Of a stretch of 64,000 nucleotides of DNA, positions 1 to 11,247 are shown one piece after another. The notes under the pieces are model-generated. The model saw only the letters and a program-made list of their open reading frames with translations. It was not told the DNA's origin and ran no database searches. The stretch's first letter is position 1. Every line of letters begins with the position of its first letter. Made by a program: the position numbers and the translations under genes. Source of the DNA: Azonexus sp. (lineage in GTDB: Bacteria; Pseudomonadota; Gammaproteobacteria; Burkholderiales; Rhodocyclaceae); the NCBI RefSeq assembly GCF_030824335.1, contig NZ_JAVBXX010000018.1:1-64000 (forward strand), read 5' to 3'.

Positions 1-211
1 TCGCGGCCGAACACAGGGCAAACACCTCCGCCCAACCGGTCACCGAAGAATGTCTTTAATGGTGCAACCTAAGGACTTTTACTAAAACGCCCTTGGCACT
101 AAAACCGGGGGCACCTCAGTAGGTCGTATGATATCTGTGGCCTTTTTGACTACGAAGCTGGTACAAATTCAAGGGGCAGCCTTGCCTGTGTCCATCTGAT
201 GCGAATAAAGG
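1..211. other. gene-free window edge downstream of gajB
   Basis: No convincing reading frame, RNA gene or repeat is visible. The stretch is the 3' flank of the minus-strand Gabija operon. Its base composition is AT-richer than most of the window, like the neighbouring genes, so it probably belongs to the same accessory segment. Confidence 0.5.
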
Positions 212-2008
212 CTACGGGATTTGGTCGTAGCTAAATTTGCACTGGGCGAGTTTTATGGTCGCGACGTAGTCATCACCAGAAAATTGCTTGCGGCCTCGCT
301 CTGAAATTAGGTGCAAGTGTTTTCTGGCGCGTGATCCGATGACATAGAGCATCTTCATCGCACTCTCTTGACCATTCGGATCATTGAAGTGAGGAACCAT
401 TTTCTCCAAGAGCGCGTAGGCAATCACGGTGTCAAACTCTGCGCCTTTCACGCCATGGATTGTTGAAATCGTAATTCCAGTCCTGGTCTGAAATACCTTC
501 CTGAAAGCATCAATATCTGCGATGAACGCTGTTCCTTCTTTCGTTAAACGGTCAATTCTGGCTTGGGAGCTTTCAAAGAAGGCGTTGTGATGTTCTTGGA
601 GCAGTGGGAATAATTTGTAATCAATGGACAGCCTGGAGAATATAGTCTCAAAAAATGTCCGAAGGTAGGCTAGGCCGTCTTGCTCATCAATTTGAATGGC
701 ATTGCATTCCCTGAGTAAGGACTTGCGAGTCAAGCCTGAGGTACTTGCGCCGACCATCTCCAGATCCTTCAAGATATCTCCTGCCCAGCGAAGTCTGCGG
801 ACATACATGCTGGGCGATGCTTGCGTCAGAGCAACTTTTGAGAGCTTGTACCAGAAGTTCTCGGTGTCCCTGGCGAAAGGAACCATGCCTGGGCCATCGA
901 AGGAGTATTCAGGCATGCTGGCTACTAGGCGGCGAGTCATGCTGGCAAGATGCACCCATTGCGGAGCAAGAACACAAATTTCGTTTGGCGAAATTCCGGC
1001 TGTTTCAATGCTGAATCGGATGAGTCGAATCAGTTCATCCTCTAGATCGTCTTTGCTGACCGCAGCGTTGAATGTGATCAGACTTTCGTAGGTTTTGTCC
1101 TTGGAAGCCGATTCAATCTTTGTCGCGTGAACGTTGAAGTTTCCGAAGTAGTCGATGATGCGTTCTGATGAACGATAGTTTTTTGAGAGTTCAAGTTCGT
1201 CAATCTCGATTCCGGCTAACATCTTGAATTCGTTGTAGGCCATCGGATACCCGCCAAGCGTTTGATAGATTGCCTGGTTGGGGTCTCCAACAATGAATGC
1301 CTTGGTCGTACCTTGGCTAGCTTTCAGAATGGACGTTATGATCGAGTACTGAATCTGCTTGGTGTCTTGGTACTCGTCCACCAGCACAAACGCGAACAAT
1401 TGACTCAGAATTTTACTAATGACAGGACGATCAGTAATCAGTTGATAGGCATAGAACAGGATGAATTCAAAGTCGATGGCCCTGTTCTCCTGCAGTATAG
1501 TGAAATACTTCTCAAGTATTTCGTGCAGGCCATCATGCTTCCATTCTTGCTGGCAGCCAAGTATGTATCTGGTTGCAGTGAAATAGAAATCGCAGTCCCA
1601 GAAAGTGATCTTGGGCTTTTTGTAAGGCGCGCATAACTGCTCTAGGATTTTCTCGCGCTCATGTTGGTCAATTACGCGAAAGCCGTTCTTCAGGGCATCG
1701 TGATAGATGCCATACGGTTTTATGATCCATTCCAAACAGAAGGAGTGGATGGTCCCAATCCAAAGTTGGGATGTGTCGACTCCTAAATCCTCGATGCGCT
1801 CGTGAATCTCATCAGCCGCACGGTGTGTATAGGTTATGGCGACGACAAACTGTTTTTTTGACGCCAATCTGGATAGCTCATAGGCTATCTTGTAGGTCAG
1901 GGTTCGCGTTTTACCACTTCCAGGGCAGGCGACAAGAAAGACGCTGCCGGGGCGCAAGATCGCCGTCTCCTGTTCAGGATTCAGCTCGTCCTTATCCCAA
2001 GGGAACAT
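212..2008 (-). CDS. gajB: GajB-like UvrD-family helicase of a Gabija anti-phage system
   Basis: A superfamily 1 helicase of 598 aa. Visible motifs are a Q-motif-like LNPEQ (about 9-13), Walker A ACPGSGKT (27-34), Walker B VDEYQDT, motif III GDPNQAIY, motif IV LSKNYRSS, motif V STIHGVKGAEFD and motif VI MLYVIGSRARKHL. The start MFPWDKDELNPEQ is chosen because it lies 2 nt after the stop of the upstream OLD-family gene; longer frames would overlap that gene. OLD nuclease plus UvrD-like helicase in this order is the Gabija architecture. In that family GajB is thought to sense DNA ends exposed by phage replication and to activate GajA. Base composition is lower in G+C than in the housekeeping genes, suggesting horizontal acquisition. 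The family is clear, and the defence role follows from gene pairing. Confidence 0.85.
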   Translation of the reverse strand: MFPWDKDELNPEQETAILRPGSVFLVACPGSGKTRTLTYKIAYELSRLASKKQFVVAITYTHRAADEIHERIEDLGVDTSQLWIGTIHSFCLEWIIKPYGIYHDALKNGFRVIDQHEREKILEQLCAPYKKPKITFWDCDFYFTATRYILGCQQEWKHDGLHEILEKYFTILQENRAIDFEFILFYAYQLITDRPVISKILSQLFAFVLVDEYQDTKQIQYSIITSILKASQGTTKAFIVGDPNQAIYQTLGGYPMAYNEFKMLAGIEIDELELSKNYRSSERIIDYFGNFNVHATKIESASKDKTYESLITFNAAVSKDDLEDELIRLIRFSIETAGISPNEICVLAPQWVHLASMTRRLVASMPEYSFDGPGMVPFARDTENFWYKLSKVALTQASPSMYVRRLRWAGDILKDLEMVGASTSGLTRKSLLRECNAIQIDEQDGLAYLRTFFETIFSRLSIDYKLFPLLQEHHNAFFESSQARIDRLTKEGTAFIADIDAFRKVFQTRTGITISTIHGVKGAEFDTVIAYALLEKMVPHFNDPNGQESAMKMLYVIGSRARKHLHLISERGRKQFSGDDYVATIKLAQCKFSYDQIP

Positions 2009-2010
2009 GG

Positions 2011-4146
2011 TCAGAAGACCTTGAGAACGTCGTTGATACGATCGTCGGGGAATGCGGAAAGCATTTCGTTGCGGATGCCAACGAAATCGATTTCCCCCTT
2101 CATGAAGGCAGTCAGCTTCTGCCGAAACTCGTTGCACTGCTCAGTGGTTGTAACGAGGTCGTCTTCCAAAAGTTTCAACCGATAATCTAGAACGTTGAAC
2201 CAGACTTCCTTTTTGACCGTTGGGTGCGCAAAAGCAATAGCACGCAGAATATATTCAGGGATGGCTATGTCAGGGTCAATTTTCTTGCCCAGCAGGATCG
2301 CCAGCCAGCCTTTCCCGTAGTTGTTGGCGATCGTCAAGGCTCTCTGGCCGTAAAGAGCCACATCGGCGGATTCGAGTTCCGCCTTAGCTGTCGCAATTGT
2401 GGCTTTGTTCTTATATACGTCAGGAAGAATGCCGACCATCTTTCGGGCGTTGCCCGCTGAGACGAAGTCAACCTCAAACGTGTGGGGCGCAAAGAACGAT
2501 GAAATCCATTGATTTCCATTGAACGCCGCCTCCAAGTACGCCTTTCTTGCAATCCCCTTTTCCTGTGAGCCTAAATACTTCTTCTTGCGATTTTGTACGT
2601 CTTCGGTATCGCCGGCCAAGATTGCTGTGTCGATAATAGACTTGTCGAGATCGGTAACGATACTGCACCGCTTCCGAATTCGATCATCGTGAAAAAGGAC
2701 TGCAACATTCTGAAATCCAGTGCTCCGAATGTTGATGAGGCTAATGCCGAGTTCATCCAGGCTGACGCCCAGTACTTTCTTCACAAGCGTCGGGATGAGG
2801 ATTTCTTCGGCATCGCCTTCAACCAATATCACACTCTTGGCGAAAAGCAGATTGCTGCGTACCGCATCCAGGTAGCGTTGAACGTTCCCGATCTCTTCTT
2901 CGCTGAGGCCAATAGAGGGTTGGTAGGCTTCGCAGCGGTTAGCCTCCCGCCCAAGAATGTTTACGTTCTGAACATTGCTGACCTCTGAAATATGGGTTGA
3001 ATGAGTCGAATAAATGATCTGCGTTTCGTCGTACTGGAGCTTGTCGAATAACGTTTTTTGAATGTGCGTGTGAATATGGGCTTCCGGCTCTTCAATCAAA
3101 AGGAAATTCGCGATTGACTGCTTGGCCTTCTGGTACTTGAACTCCAGCAATTTCAGGGTAAGGAAAATCAGGTTGGCTCCGCCCAAACTTAGTTCGTGAA
3201 TTGGGCCTTCATAGCCTTCGCCTGACTCCCCGACAAACAGTTTGAGCGATTGGAAAAGCTTGTCGGCTTCATCGGGCAAATCAGACTTGATCGACAATGA
3301 AGCAGGGGAGTACGCCTCACCGGCCGCATCCTTGATCGTGTCCCTAATGTCAGATCGAACAGCCTGAACATCCTGCAGAGCTTCAATCGAATCGTTCAAA
3401 GCCTTCACACCGTCGGTGATGGACTGAAAGGCGACGGGGTCAATATCACCACTCTTCCCTTTCAATAGGGAGAAGAGAGGGTTAGTCCTGTTGTTGTGAA
3501 ACTCCGATACGACATCGCGTAGCGCTTGAACAAAGGTAAAGGAAATTTCCTTTGAAACCGAAAGGACGCTCGGGATCTTGGCACCGATAATGGGAAATTC
3601 AATTTCCTCACTGAATCTGACGTTGTCAAAATCGCCGACCACTTCTTTGTAGAAGTTTTCGTCGCTAAAGTCAGCTTCACTGCGCCCTGTGAAGATCGTT
3701 TCGTAGTCTTCGATGGAAATGTCTTTTTGGATTGCAGCAAGTCCTGCATGGTCGCCGTCATCCAGTTCGGATAGACGAAGACGGATGTCTTTCTTGGGAC
3801 GAAAAATAAGGTTGTAGGTGGCCTTGCCTACCGCGTCGTCATCAACGATACCCGTTCCATGCCGAAACAGCGCTTGCACTGCTTCATCCGCCGAAATTTC
3901 CTCGAATTCAAGGCTGATGATGATCCAGTGCCCTTGCCATTTTGCCAATCCACGGTGGAAGTCAGTCGTATCCAGTCGATAAGCCGAGCGGATCATGTTG
4001 TCATCGAGGAGCAGTCTGATCGCGCGAAACACGTTGGTTTTTCCAGAACCGTTTTCACCGATGATGGTGTTAATTCCCTTCTGGAATAGCAGTTTGGTAT
4101 TCGCGAAGTTTCTGTAGTTGACCAAACTGAGTTTTGAAATGTGCAT
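2011..4146 (-). CDS. gajA: GajA-like OLD-family ATPase/TOPRIM nuclease of a Gabija system
   Basis: A 711-aa protein of the OLD nuclease family. The N-terminal ABC-type ATPase shows Walker A GENGSGKT (30-37), an ABC signature-like LSLGGAN (319-325), Walker B FLLIEEPEAH (348-357) and an H-loop STHSTH (380-385). The C-terminal TOPRIM nuclease has the acidic motif LVEGDAEE (441-448) and the metal-binding pair DLD (499-501). In studied Gabija systems GajA is a nucleotide-regulated, sequence-specific DNA nicking enzyme held inactive by normal nucleotide levels. It is followed 2 nt downstream by the helicase gene, so the two are translationally linked. The start MHISKLSLVNYRNF matches the usual N-terminus of the family. 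Composition is AT-richer than flanking chromosomal genes. Confidence 0.88.
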   Translation of the reverse strand: MHISKLSLVNYRNFANTKLLFQKGINTIIGENGSGKTNVFRAIRLLLDDNMIRSAYRLDTTDFHRGLAKWQGHWIIISLEFEEISADEAVQALFRHGTGIVDDDAVGKATYNLIFRPKKDIRLRLSELDDGDHAGLAAIQKDISIEDYETIFTGRSEADFSDENFYKEVVGDFDNVRFSEEIEFPIIGAKIPSVLSVSKEISFTFVQALRDVVSEFHNNRTNPLFSLLKGKSGDIDPVAFQSITDGVKALNDSIEALQDVQAVRSDIRDTIKDAAGEAYSPASLSIKSDLPDEADKLFQSLKLFVGESGEGYEGPIHELSLGGANLIFLTLKLLEFKYQKAKQSIANFLLIEEPEAHIHTHIQKTLFDKLQYDETQIIYSTHSTHISEVSNVQNVNILGREANRCEAYQPSIGLSEEEIGNVQRYLDAVRSNLLFAKSVILVEGDAEEILIPTLVKKVLGVSLDELGISLINIRSTGFQNVAVLFHDDRIRKRCSIVTDLDKSIIDTAILAGDTEDVQNRKKKYLGSQEKGIARKAYLEAAFNGNQWISSFFAPHTFEVDFVSAGNARKMVGILPDVYKNKATIATAKAELESADVALYGQRALTIANNYGKGWLAILLGKKIDPDIAIPEYILRAIAFAHPTVKKEVWFNVLDYRLKLLEDDLVTTTEQCNEFRQKLTAFMKGEIDFVGIRNEMLSAFPDDRINDVLKVF

Positions 4147-4733
4147 GAAGGGTCCCGATTCTGTCGAAGTAAGCGCGTTAGTGGTTTGATTCCCCTAGAT
4201 ACTTGTCATGTTACAAGGTGTCGCTTTTTCTGGACACTTGGTTGGCCAGAATTTCGTGGTGGTTTCGTCGTTTGCGCGTCTCAGGCTTCAACGTCAGCAA
4301 CTTGCACGACAACTGCCATTAAACTGTCGTGGCGCCAGCGGCTGTTTTGGCCGATGAGCACGAATTGCCGTTTCGGCCAGTATCGGAGCGGAACAGCCGT
4401 TTGAGCGTCAGCGTCAAGAAGCGCTCAATGGCTTCGCCTTCGTCTCATCCCCTCTGAAACCTCCAGAACCCGGCGGCACTGGTCTCGGAGGTGGGGCCGG
4501 ACATGCTGAGTACGGCCCCGCCCTGGTGAGGGTTCTTGACCTTGTAATCGCTCATGGACACCAGATCGGCGAGACCTTCAAGCTCGGTCGGGCTTTTCGA
4601 CTGAAGTGCATTGATGCTTCTCCGCCGCACAGCGTAGCCGAGGAAGCGGGCGTCCCCTGCGGAGAGGTAACGGGGTCAGACGGTCAAATTCGTCGATATT
4701 TTGCGGTCGACCGCAGAATTTCGGCAAAAACCC
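4147..4733. other. gene-poor boundary between Gabija segment and uvrD
   Basis: About 590 bp with no convincing gene. A minus-strand frame around 4445-4660 reads like ordinary protein (it contains RFLGYAVRRRSINALQ and LEGLADLVSMSDYK) but has no recognisable family, no clear start and a short length, so it may be the decayed end of a gene. The segment also holds the 3' flank of uvrD with the GTCGAC palindrome. It probably marks the junction between the acquired Gabija segment and the core chromosome. Confidence 0.4.
4702..4715. repeat. GTCGAC palindrome copy 1 (uvrD 3' flank)
   Basis: Exact copy of the 14-bp palindrome TGCGGTCGACCGCA, 18 bp beyond the uvrD stop codon. On the minus strand the 20-mer TTCTGCGGTCGACCGCAAAA is identical to that in copies at 17027-17046 and 41131-41150. 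It could act as a small hairpin at the 3' end of the uvrD transcript. Confidence 0.85.
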
Positions 4734-6929
4734 TCAAAGCGGCGTCAGCTTGGCGTATTCCAGCGCCAGCCACTTCATGCCGCAGCCGCCAAAATTGACT
4801 TGTACCCGCGCATCACCGCCCCGCCCTTCGGTCGCCACGATGACGCCGATCCCGAACTTGGCATGCTCGACATTCTGGCCGATGCGCAGCCCGCCCGGCA
4901 TCGGCTCGGCGGCGTATCCAGCACTGGCGCGGCCCGAAGAAGCCGTGCCAGTGCCTGCACCGCGCCCCCCGGCGCGTCCGCTCCAAGCCGGCTCGGGCGC
5001 TGCCCGCTTGTTCAGTTTCAGCAACAGCTCGGCCGGAATCTCGTCGAGGAAAGACGACGGCGCGCAATAACGCGTCTGGCCGTGCAGCATGCGCGTCTGC
5101 GCACACGACAGATACAGCCGCTGGCGGGCGCGGGTAATCGCCACATACATCAGCCGCCGTTCTTCCTCCAGACCTTCGCGCCCTTCATTCACTGAATTCT
5201 CGTGCGGAAACAGCCCCTGCTCGAGGCCGCTGATGAAGACCACGTCGAATTCCAGCCCCTTGGCCGCGTGGACGCTCATCAACTGCACCGCCTCCTGGCC
5301 TTCGCCGGCCTGATGCTCGCCGGACTCCAGCGACGCGTGGGCAAGGAATGAAGCCAGCGCACCGCCCTCACCTTCGACGCTCATCACCACGCCATCGTCG
5401 TCGACGAAGGTCGCGGCGGCGTTGATCAGTTCATCCAGATTCTCCAGGCGCTCCTGGCCTTCCTTCTCGGTCCGGTAATGCTGGGCCAGCCCGGATTTCT
5501 CGATGACATGTTCGATGATCTCGGGCAGACGCAGATTGGCCGTTTCCTGGCGTAGCGCCTCGATCAACCGGATGAAGGCACCGACCGTCTGGCCGGCCTT
5601 GCCGGTCAGCGATGCCGCCGCGTTGTACAGACTGGAATTCATCTGGTGCGCGCTGGCTTGCAGATTTTCCAGCGAACGGGCGCCGATGCCGCGCGTCGGG
5701 AAATTGACCACGCGGAGAAATGCCGTGTCGTCGTCCGGGTTGCCCAACAGGCGCAGGTAAGCCATGGCGTGCTTGATTTCCTGCCGCTCGAAGAAGCGCA
5801 GGCCGCCATAGACCTTGTACGGCACGCCCTTGGTGAACAACTCATGCTCAAGCACCCGTGACTGCGCATTCGAGCGGTAAAGAATGGCGCACTGCGTGGC
5901 CGGCACGCCGTCGCGGATCAATTCACGGATTTCATCGATGATGAAGCGCGCCTCATCGAGATCGGAATAGGCCTCGAAAGCCCGGATCGGCTCGCCCTCG
6001 CCGGCATCGGTCCACAGGTTCTTGCCCAGGCGTTCGCGGTTATTCTTGATGATGGCGTTGGCGGCGGCCAGGATGTTGCCGTGCGAGCGGTAGTTCTGCT
6101 CCAGCCGGATGATGTTGTTGCCGCAGTAGTCGCGCTCGAAATCGCGCATGTTGCCGACCTCGGCGCCGCGAAAACGGTAGATCGACTGGTCGTCGTCGCC
6201 CACCGCCAGCACCTTGGCGCCGCCACCGGCCAGCAGTTGCAGCCAGGCGTATTGCAGCGTGTTGGTGTCCTGGAACTCGTCGACCAGAATGTGCCGGAAA
6301 CGCTGCTGGTAATGGGCGCGCAGGGGTTCGTTGCGCTGTAACAATTCGTAGCAACGGAGCAGCAATTCGGCAAAATCGGCGACACCTTCACGATTGCATT
6401 GCGCTTCGTACTCGGCATACAACTCGACGCGCTTCTGCGTGTAATTGTCGTAAGCCTCGGCCTGCGCTGCCCGCACGCCCTGTTCCTTGTGCGCGTTGAT
6501 GAAATGGCACAGTTCACGCGGCGGATACTTCTCATCGTCGATATTCAGGTTCTTCAGCAAGCGCTTGACCATCGACAACTGGTCGGCCGAATCGAGAATC
6601 TGGAAGGATTGCGGCAAGCCGGCTTCGCGGTAATGCGCCCGCAACAAGCGGTTGCACAGGCCGTGGAAAGTGCCGATCCACATGCCACGCACGTTGATCG
6701 GCACCAGCGAGGCCAGGCGCGCCGTCATTTCCTTGGCCGCCTTGTTGGTAAAGGTCACGGCCAGAATGCCATGCGGCCCGACCTGCCCGGTGGAAATCAG
6801 CCAGGCGATGCGGGTCGTCAGCACCCGCGTCTTGCCGCTGCCGGCGCCAGCCAGGATCAGTGCGTGGACCGGGGGCAGCGTGACGGCCTGCAATTGGGGG
6901 GAATTCAGATTGGCGAGCAGATCAGACAT
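4734..6929 (-). CDS. uvrD: DNA helicase II UvrD
   Basis: ATP-dependent 3'-5' DNA helicase of nucleotide excision and mismatch repair, 731 aa, typical for UvrD/PcrA. Motifs: Walker A AGAGSGKTRVL near the N-terminus, Walker B VDEFQDTNTLQY, GDDDQSIYRFRGA, LEQNYRSHGNI, SVHAAKGLEFDVVFI and RRLMYVAITRARQRLYL. The C-terminus ends in a Tudor-like segment (FGGCGMKWLALEYAKLTPL) characteristic of UvrD/PcrA rather than Rep or GajB. The start MSDLLANLNSPQ is preferred; the 12-residue upstream extension is not conserved in style. G+C is high and housekeeping-like, in contrast to the neighbouring Gabija helicase. Confidence 0.93.
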   Translation of the reverse strand: MSDLLANLNSPQLQAVTLPPVHALILAGAGSGKTRVLTTRIAWLISTGQVGPHGILAVTFTNKAAKEMTARLASLVPINVRGMWIGTFHGLCNRLLRAHYREAGLPQSFQILDSADQLSMVKRLLKNLNIDDEKYPPRELCHFINAHKEQGVRAAQAEAYDNYTQKRVELYAEYEAQCNREGVADFAELLLRCYELLQRNEPLRAHYQQRFRHILVDEFQDTNTLQYAWLQLLAGGGAKVLAVGDDDQSIYRFRGAEVGNMRDFERDYCGNNIIRLEQNYRSHGNILAAANAIIKNNRERLGKNLWTDAGEGEPIRAFEAYSDLDEARFIIDEIRELIRDGVPATQCAILYRSNAQSRVLEHELFTKGVPYKVYGGLRFFERQEIKHAMAYLRLLGNPDDDTAFLRVVNFPTRGIGARSLENLQASAHQMNSSLYNAAASLTGKAGQTVGAFIRLIEALRQETANLRLPEIIEHVIEKSGLAQHYRTEKEGQERLENLDELINAAATFVDDDGVVMSVEGEGGALASFLAHASLESGEHQAGEGQEAVQLMSVHAAKGLEFDVVFISGLEQGLFPHENSVNEGREGLEEERRLMYVAITRARQRLYLSCAQTRMLHGQTRYCAPSSFLDEIPAELLLKLNKRAAPEPAWSGRAGGRGAGTGTASSGRASAGYAAEPMPGGLRIGQNVEHAKFGIGVIVATEGRGGDARVQVNFGGCGMKWLALEYAKLTPL

Positions 6930-7129
6930 GTTTGTTGACTTCAATCCACGCCCGTGACCGGGCAAAACAGCCGGGAAGCGCTTGCAACGCGCCCTGGCAA
7001 ATTAACAAGGCGTCAGTTTACCTTGCCGACAGGATACGGCGGGGCAGGACAAGTGATAGCGCAGGTGCCGGCGCAGGAAAAATGAGCGGGAGACGAGAAA
7101 AGCAGCCGGCCAGCAAGCCGCCGTTGTTA

Positions 7130-7144
7130 TTGTGCAACGCAACA
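7130..7144 (-). promoter_or_regulatory. candidate operator box 1 (TTGC-N2-TGCACAA)
   Basis: The minus strand reads TGTTGCGTTGCACAA, which matches box 2 (TATTGCAGTGCACAA, 7207-7221) at 12 of 15 positions. Both lie upstream of the gene at 7289. The TTGC..TGCA core resembles sites of PHA-metabolism repressors of the PhaR type; that assignment is only a suggestion. Confidence 0.35.
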
Positions 7145-7206
7145 TTCGACATCGTACAATTCGTTACACACAGCGCCAGCACTCAAAAGTATACTGAACA
7201 CAAATA

Positions 7207-7221
7207 TATTGCAGTGCACAA
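7207..7221 (+). promoter_or_regulatory. candidate operator box 2 (TTGC-N2-TGCACAA)
   Basis: TATTGCAGTGCACAA lies 68 bp before the start codon of the gene at 7289. It contains the imperfect dyad TGCAGTGCA and is the oppositely oriented partner of box 1. A repressor bound here could control the downstream gene. Confidence 0.35.
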
Positions 7222-7288
7222 AACTTTTTGCCCACAAGGCAGTCTATCGAACAGGTGGTTACCGCCACTGGCCATGAGGAGTAACAGC

Positions 7289-7639
7289 ATGAACAGCATG
7301 AAATCCCCAAAGATCCTCCCCTGGATCGCCAAAAAAGCCGGCATCAGCGATGAACTGGCACTCAAGCTCTGGCGTCGCGCCGTCGGCGAAGCCGAATATC
7401 TGACCGGCAAGACCGAAGGTTCGGAATTCTGGGGCCTGGCTATCGAACGCTTCCTGTTTATCGTCGAAGACGAAGTCGGCAGCATTCCGAGCAATACGCT
7501 CAGCCCGGCACCACAGCTGACCTGGATGTGGCGCCATCAGACCCGGATGTCCCTGCTCTCGCTGATGGCGGCACAGAATGCCTACCGCTACTGGCAAAGC
7601 ACCTGGGGCAGCATGGTCGGGCCAAAGAAAGCCGCCTGA
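7289..7639 (+). CDS. conserved small protein of unknown function
   Basis: A 116-aa soluble protein that I do not recognise. The start is fixed by AGGAG at 7277-7281, 7 nt before ATG; a longer frame running back into the uvrD promoter region is unlikely. The N-terminal part (KILPWIAKKAGISDELALKL, then WRRAVGEAE) looks helical. The C-terminal third is rich in Trp, Met and aromatic residues (WMWRHQTRMSLLSLMAAQ and AYRYWQSTWG), reminiscent of granule-associated or phasin-like helices, but this is not a secure match. It is convergent with the FecR-like gene, with 8 bp between stop codons. Two TTGC-N2-TGCACAA boxes upstream suggest dedicated regulation. Confidence 0.7.
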   Translation: MNSMKSPKILPWIAKKAGISDELALKLWRRAVGEAEYLTGKTEGSEFWGLAIERFLFIVEDEVGSIPSNTLSPAPQLTWMWRHQTRMSLLSLMAAQNAYRYWQSTWGSMVGPKKAA

Positions 7640-7647
7640 TTCACCTG

Positions 7648-8535
7648 CTATTGCCGGCGCACCGCTGGTGTCGGGACGTGCAGGTCCCGCACCAGCCGGT
7701 CTGCCAGTGATTGAGCCGCAAACTGGCTGACCAGCTTCGACAAATGCAGCTCGTACCAGTAAACGCCATCAACCATCACAGGCCTGATGCGCACCGGGTA
7801 ACCGGCATCCGACAACCGATCGTACAGTCCAAGCACGCCGTCCTTGTCCATCCGCTCGAAGCGCAAGGACCAGCGACCACCCGCCTGCAAGCTGGCACCG
7901 CCTGGCTGCAGTTCGGTTTCTTGGGCCCATTGCGCCAACTGGACGGGATCGACCTGCCCGACCGGATTGGGTAATTGCCCCTTGTCCGCCGTGTAAAACT
8001 GCAGCGGCTCGTTCAGTTCCGCCGCCCCGCCTTCCGGATGATGCAGGCTGATTCGTCCTTCGATCAGGCACACCAGATCCTGCGCCTCATTCGAACGCCC
8101 CCACAAATCGGTGCCACGAATCCCGATGGTGACCACACCGGTACGGACATTGATCGCCCGCTGCGTCGTGTATTGCCGAAACACCCCGGTAGTCAGGCGA
8201 AACGCCCCCTTGGCGAGGTCGAGCGCGGCAGTGAATAGTTGATTGTCGTCGCGCGAATTTTGCGCTTTCAAGGCGTTGACCGCGACATTTGCCCCTTCGC
8301 CAAACTTCACGGCGCTGCCATCGGCCAGTTTGACGATGGCGCGGGCGCCTTGCCCGGTCAGCAAGCGATCCCGGTTCTCCAGCACCATGCCCGGTGCCAG
8401 GGGCAAGCGACGTTCCCCGCGCTCCAGCCAGGCCGGCGCCTGCACCACTTCCACCACGGCACTGGGCACGGCGGCTGCGGTCAACGTCGAAAACAGCCCC
8501 AAAACCGCCAAGACACTTGTTAGCTTCGCCCGCAT
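7648..8535 (-). CDS. FecR-domain periplasmic protein with C-terminal SPOR-like region
   Basis: 295 aa, exported: the signal peptide MRAKLTSVLAVLGLFSTLTA is followed by a FecR-type domain (about 35-190). Typical signs are GMVLENRDRLLTGQGARA, KLADGSAVKFGEG and VRTGVVTIGIRGTDLWGR. The C-terminal 70 residues (RWSLRFERMDKDGVLGLYDR, then YWYELHLSKLVSQFAAQSLA) resemble a SPOR fold that binds glycan strands; this part is less certain. The start is set by a GGAGAGG ribosome site just upstream of ATG; a longer in-frame start lies in the leuS promoter region. No sigma factor or FecA partner is adjacent, so it is an orphan FecR-domain protein, probably of the cell envelope rather than iron signalling. 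Confidence 0.75.
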   Translation of the reverse strand: MRAKLTSVLAVLGLFSTLTAAAVPSAVVEVVQAPAWLERGERRLPLAPGMVLENRDRLLTGQGARAIVKLADGSAVKFGEGANVAVNALKAQNSRDDNQLFTAALDLAKGAFRLTTGVFRQYTTQRAINVRTGVVTIGIRGTDLWGRSNEAQDLVCLIEGRISLHHPEGGAAELNEPLQFYTADKGQLPNPVGQVDPVQLAQWAQETELQPGGASLQAGGRWSLRFERMDKDGVLGLYDRLSDAGYPVRIRPVMVDGVYWYELHLSKLVSQFAAQSLADRLVRDLHVPTPAVRRQ

Positions 8536-8560
8536 AGCCTCTCCAAAGTAGTTCAACCGG

Positions 8561-8566
8561 TATAAT
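8561..8566 (+). promoter_or_regulatory. probable -10 element of leuS
   Basis: TATAAT preceded by GG, 49 bp before the leuS start and just outside the divergent FecR-like gene. No good -35 hexamer is visible at 16-18 bp. Confidence 0.4.
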
Positions 8567-8599
8567 TTCGCGCTTGATAACGATTCGTCAGCCAGATAG

Positions 8600-11236
<2,637 letters not shown>

Positions 11237-11247
11237 GAAAGCTTGCC

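Larger units (their letters stand above)
6930..7288. other. divergent intergenic region, uvrD / small unknown gene
   Basis: About 360 bp without a gene. It must hold the promoters of uvrD (minus) and of the plus-strand gene at 7289. The right half is AT-rich, with a -10-like TATACT at 7190-7195 but no good -35. Two copies of a TTGC-N2-TGCACAA box lie in opposite orientation (separate entries). Confidence 0.5.

Noticed and set aside
4734..6929. The second UvrD-like helicase as part of the defence system
   Set aside because: Its C-terminal Tudor-like segment, high G+C and separation by a gene-poor boundary mark it as the chromosomal repair helicase.
7648..8535. FecR-like protein as part of a FecIRA iron-sensing system
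   Set aside because: No sigma factor and no receptor are adjacent; the TonB receptor is more than 4 kb away in another operon.
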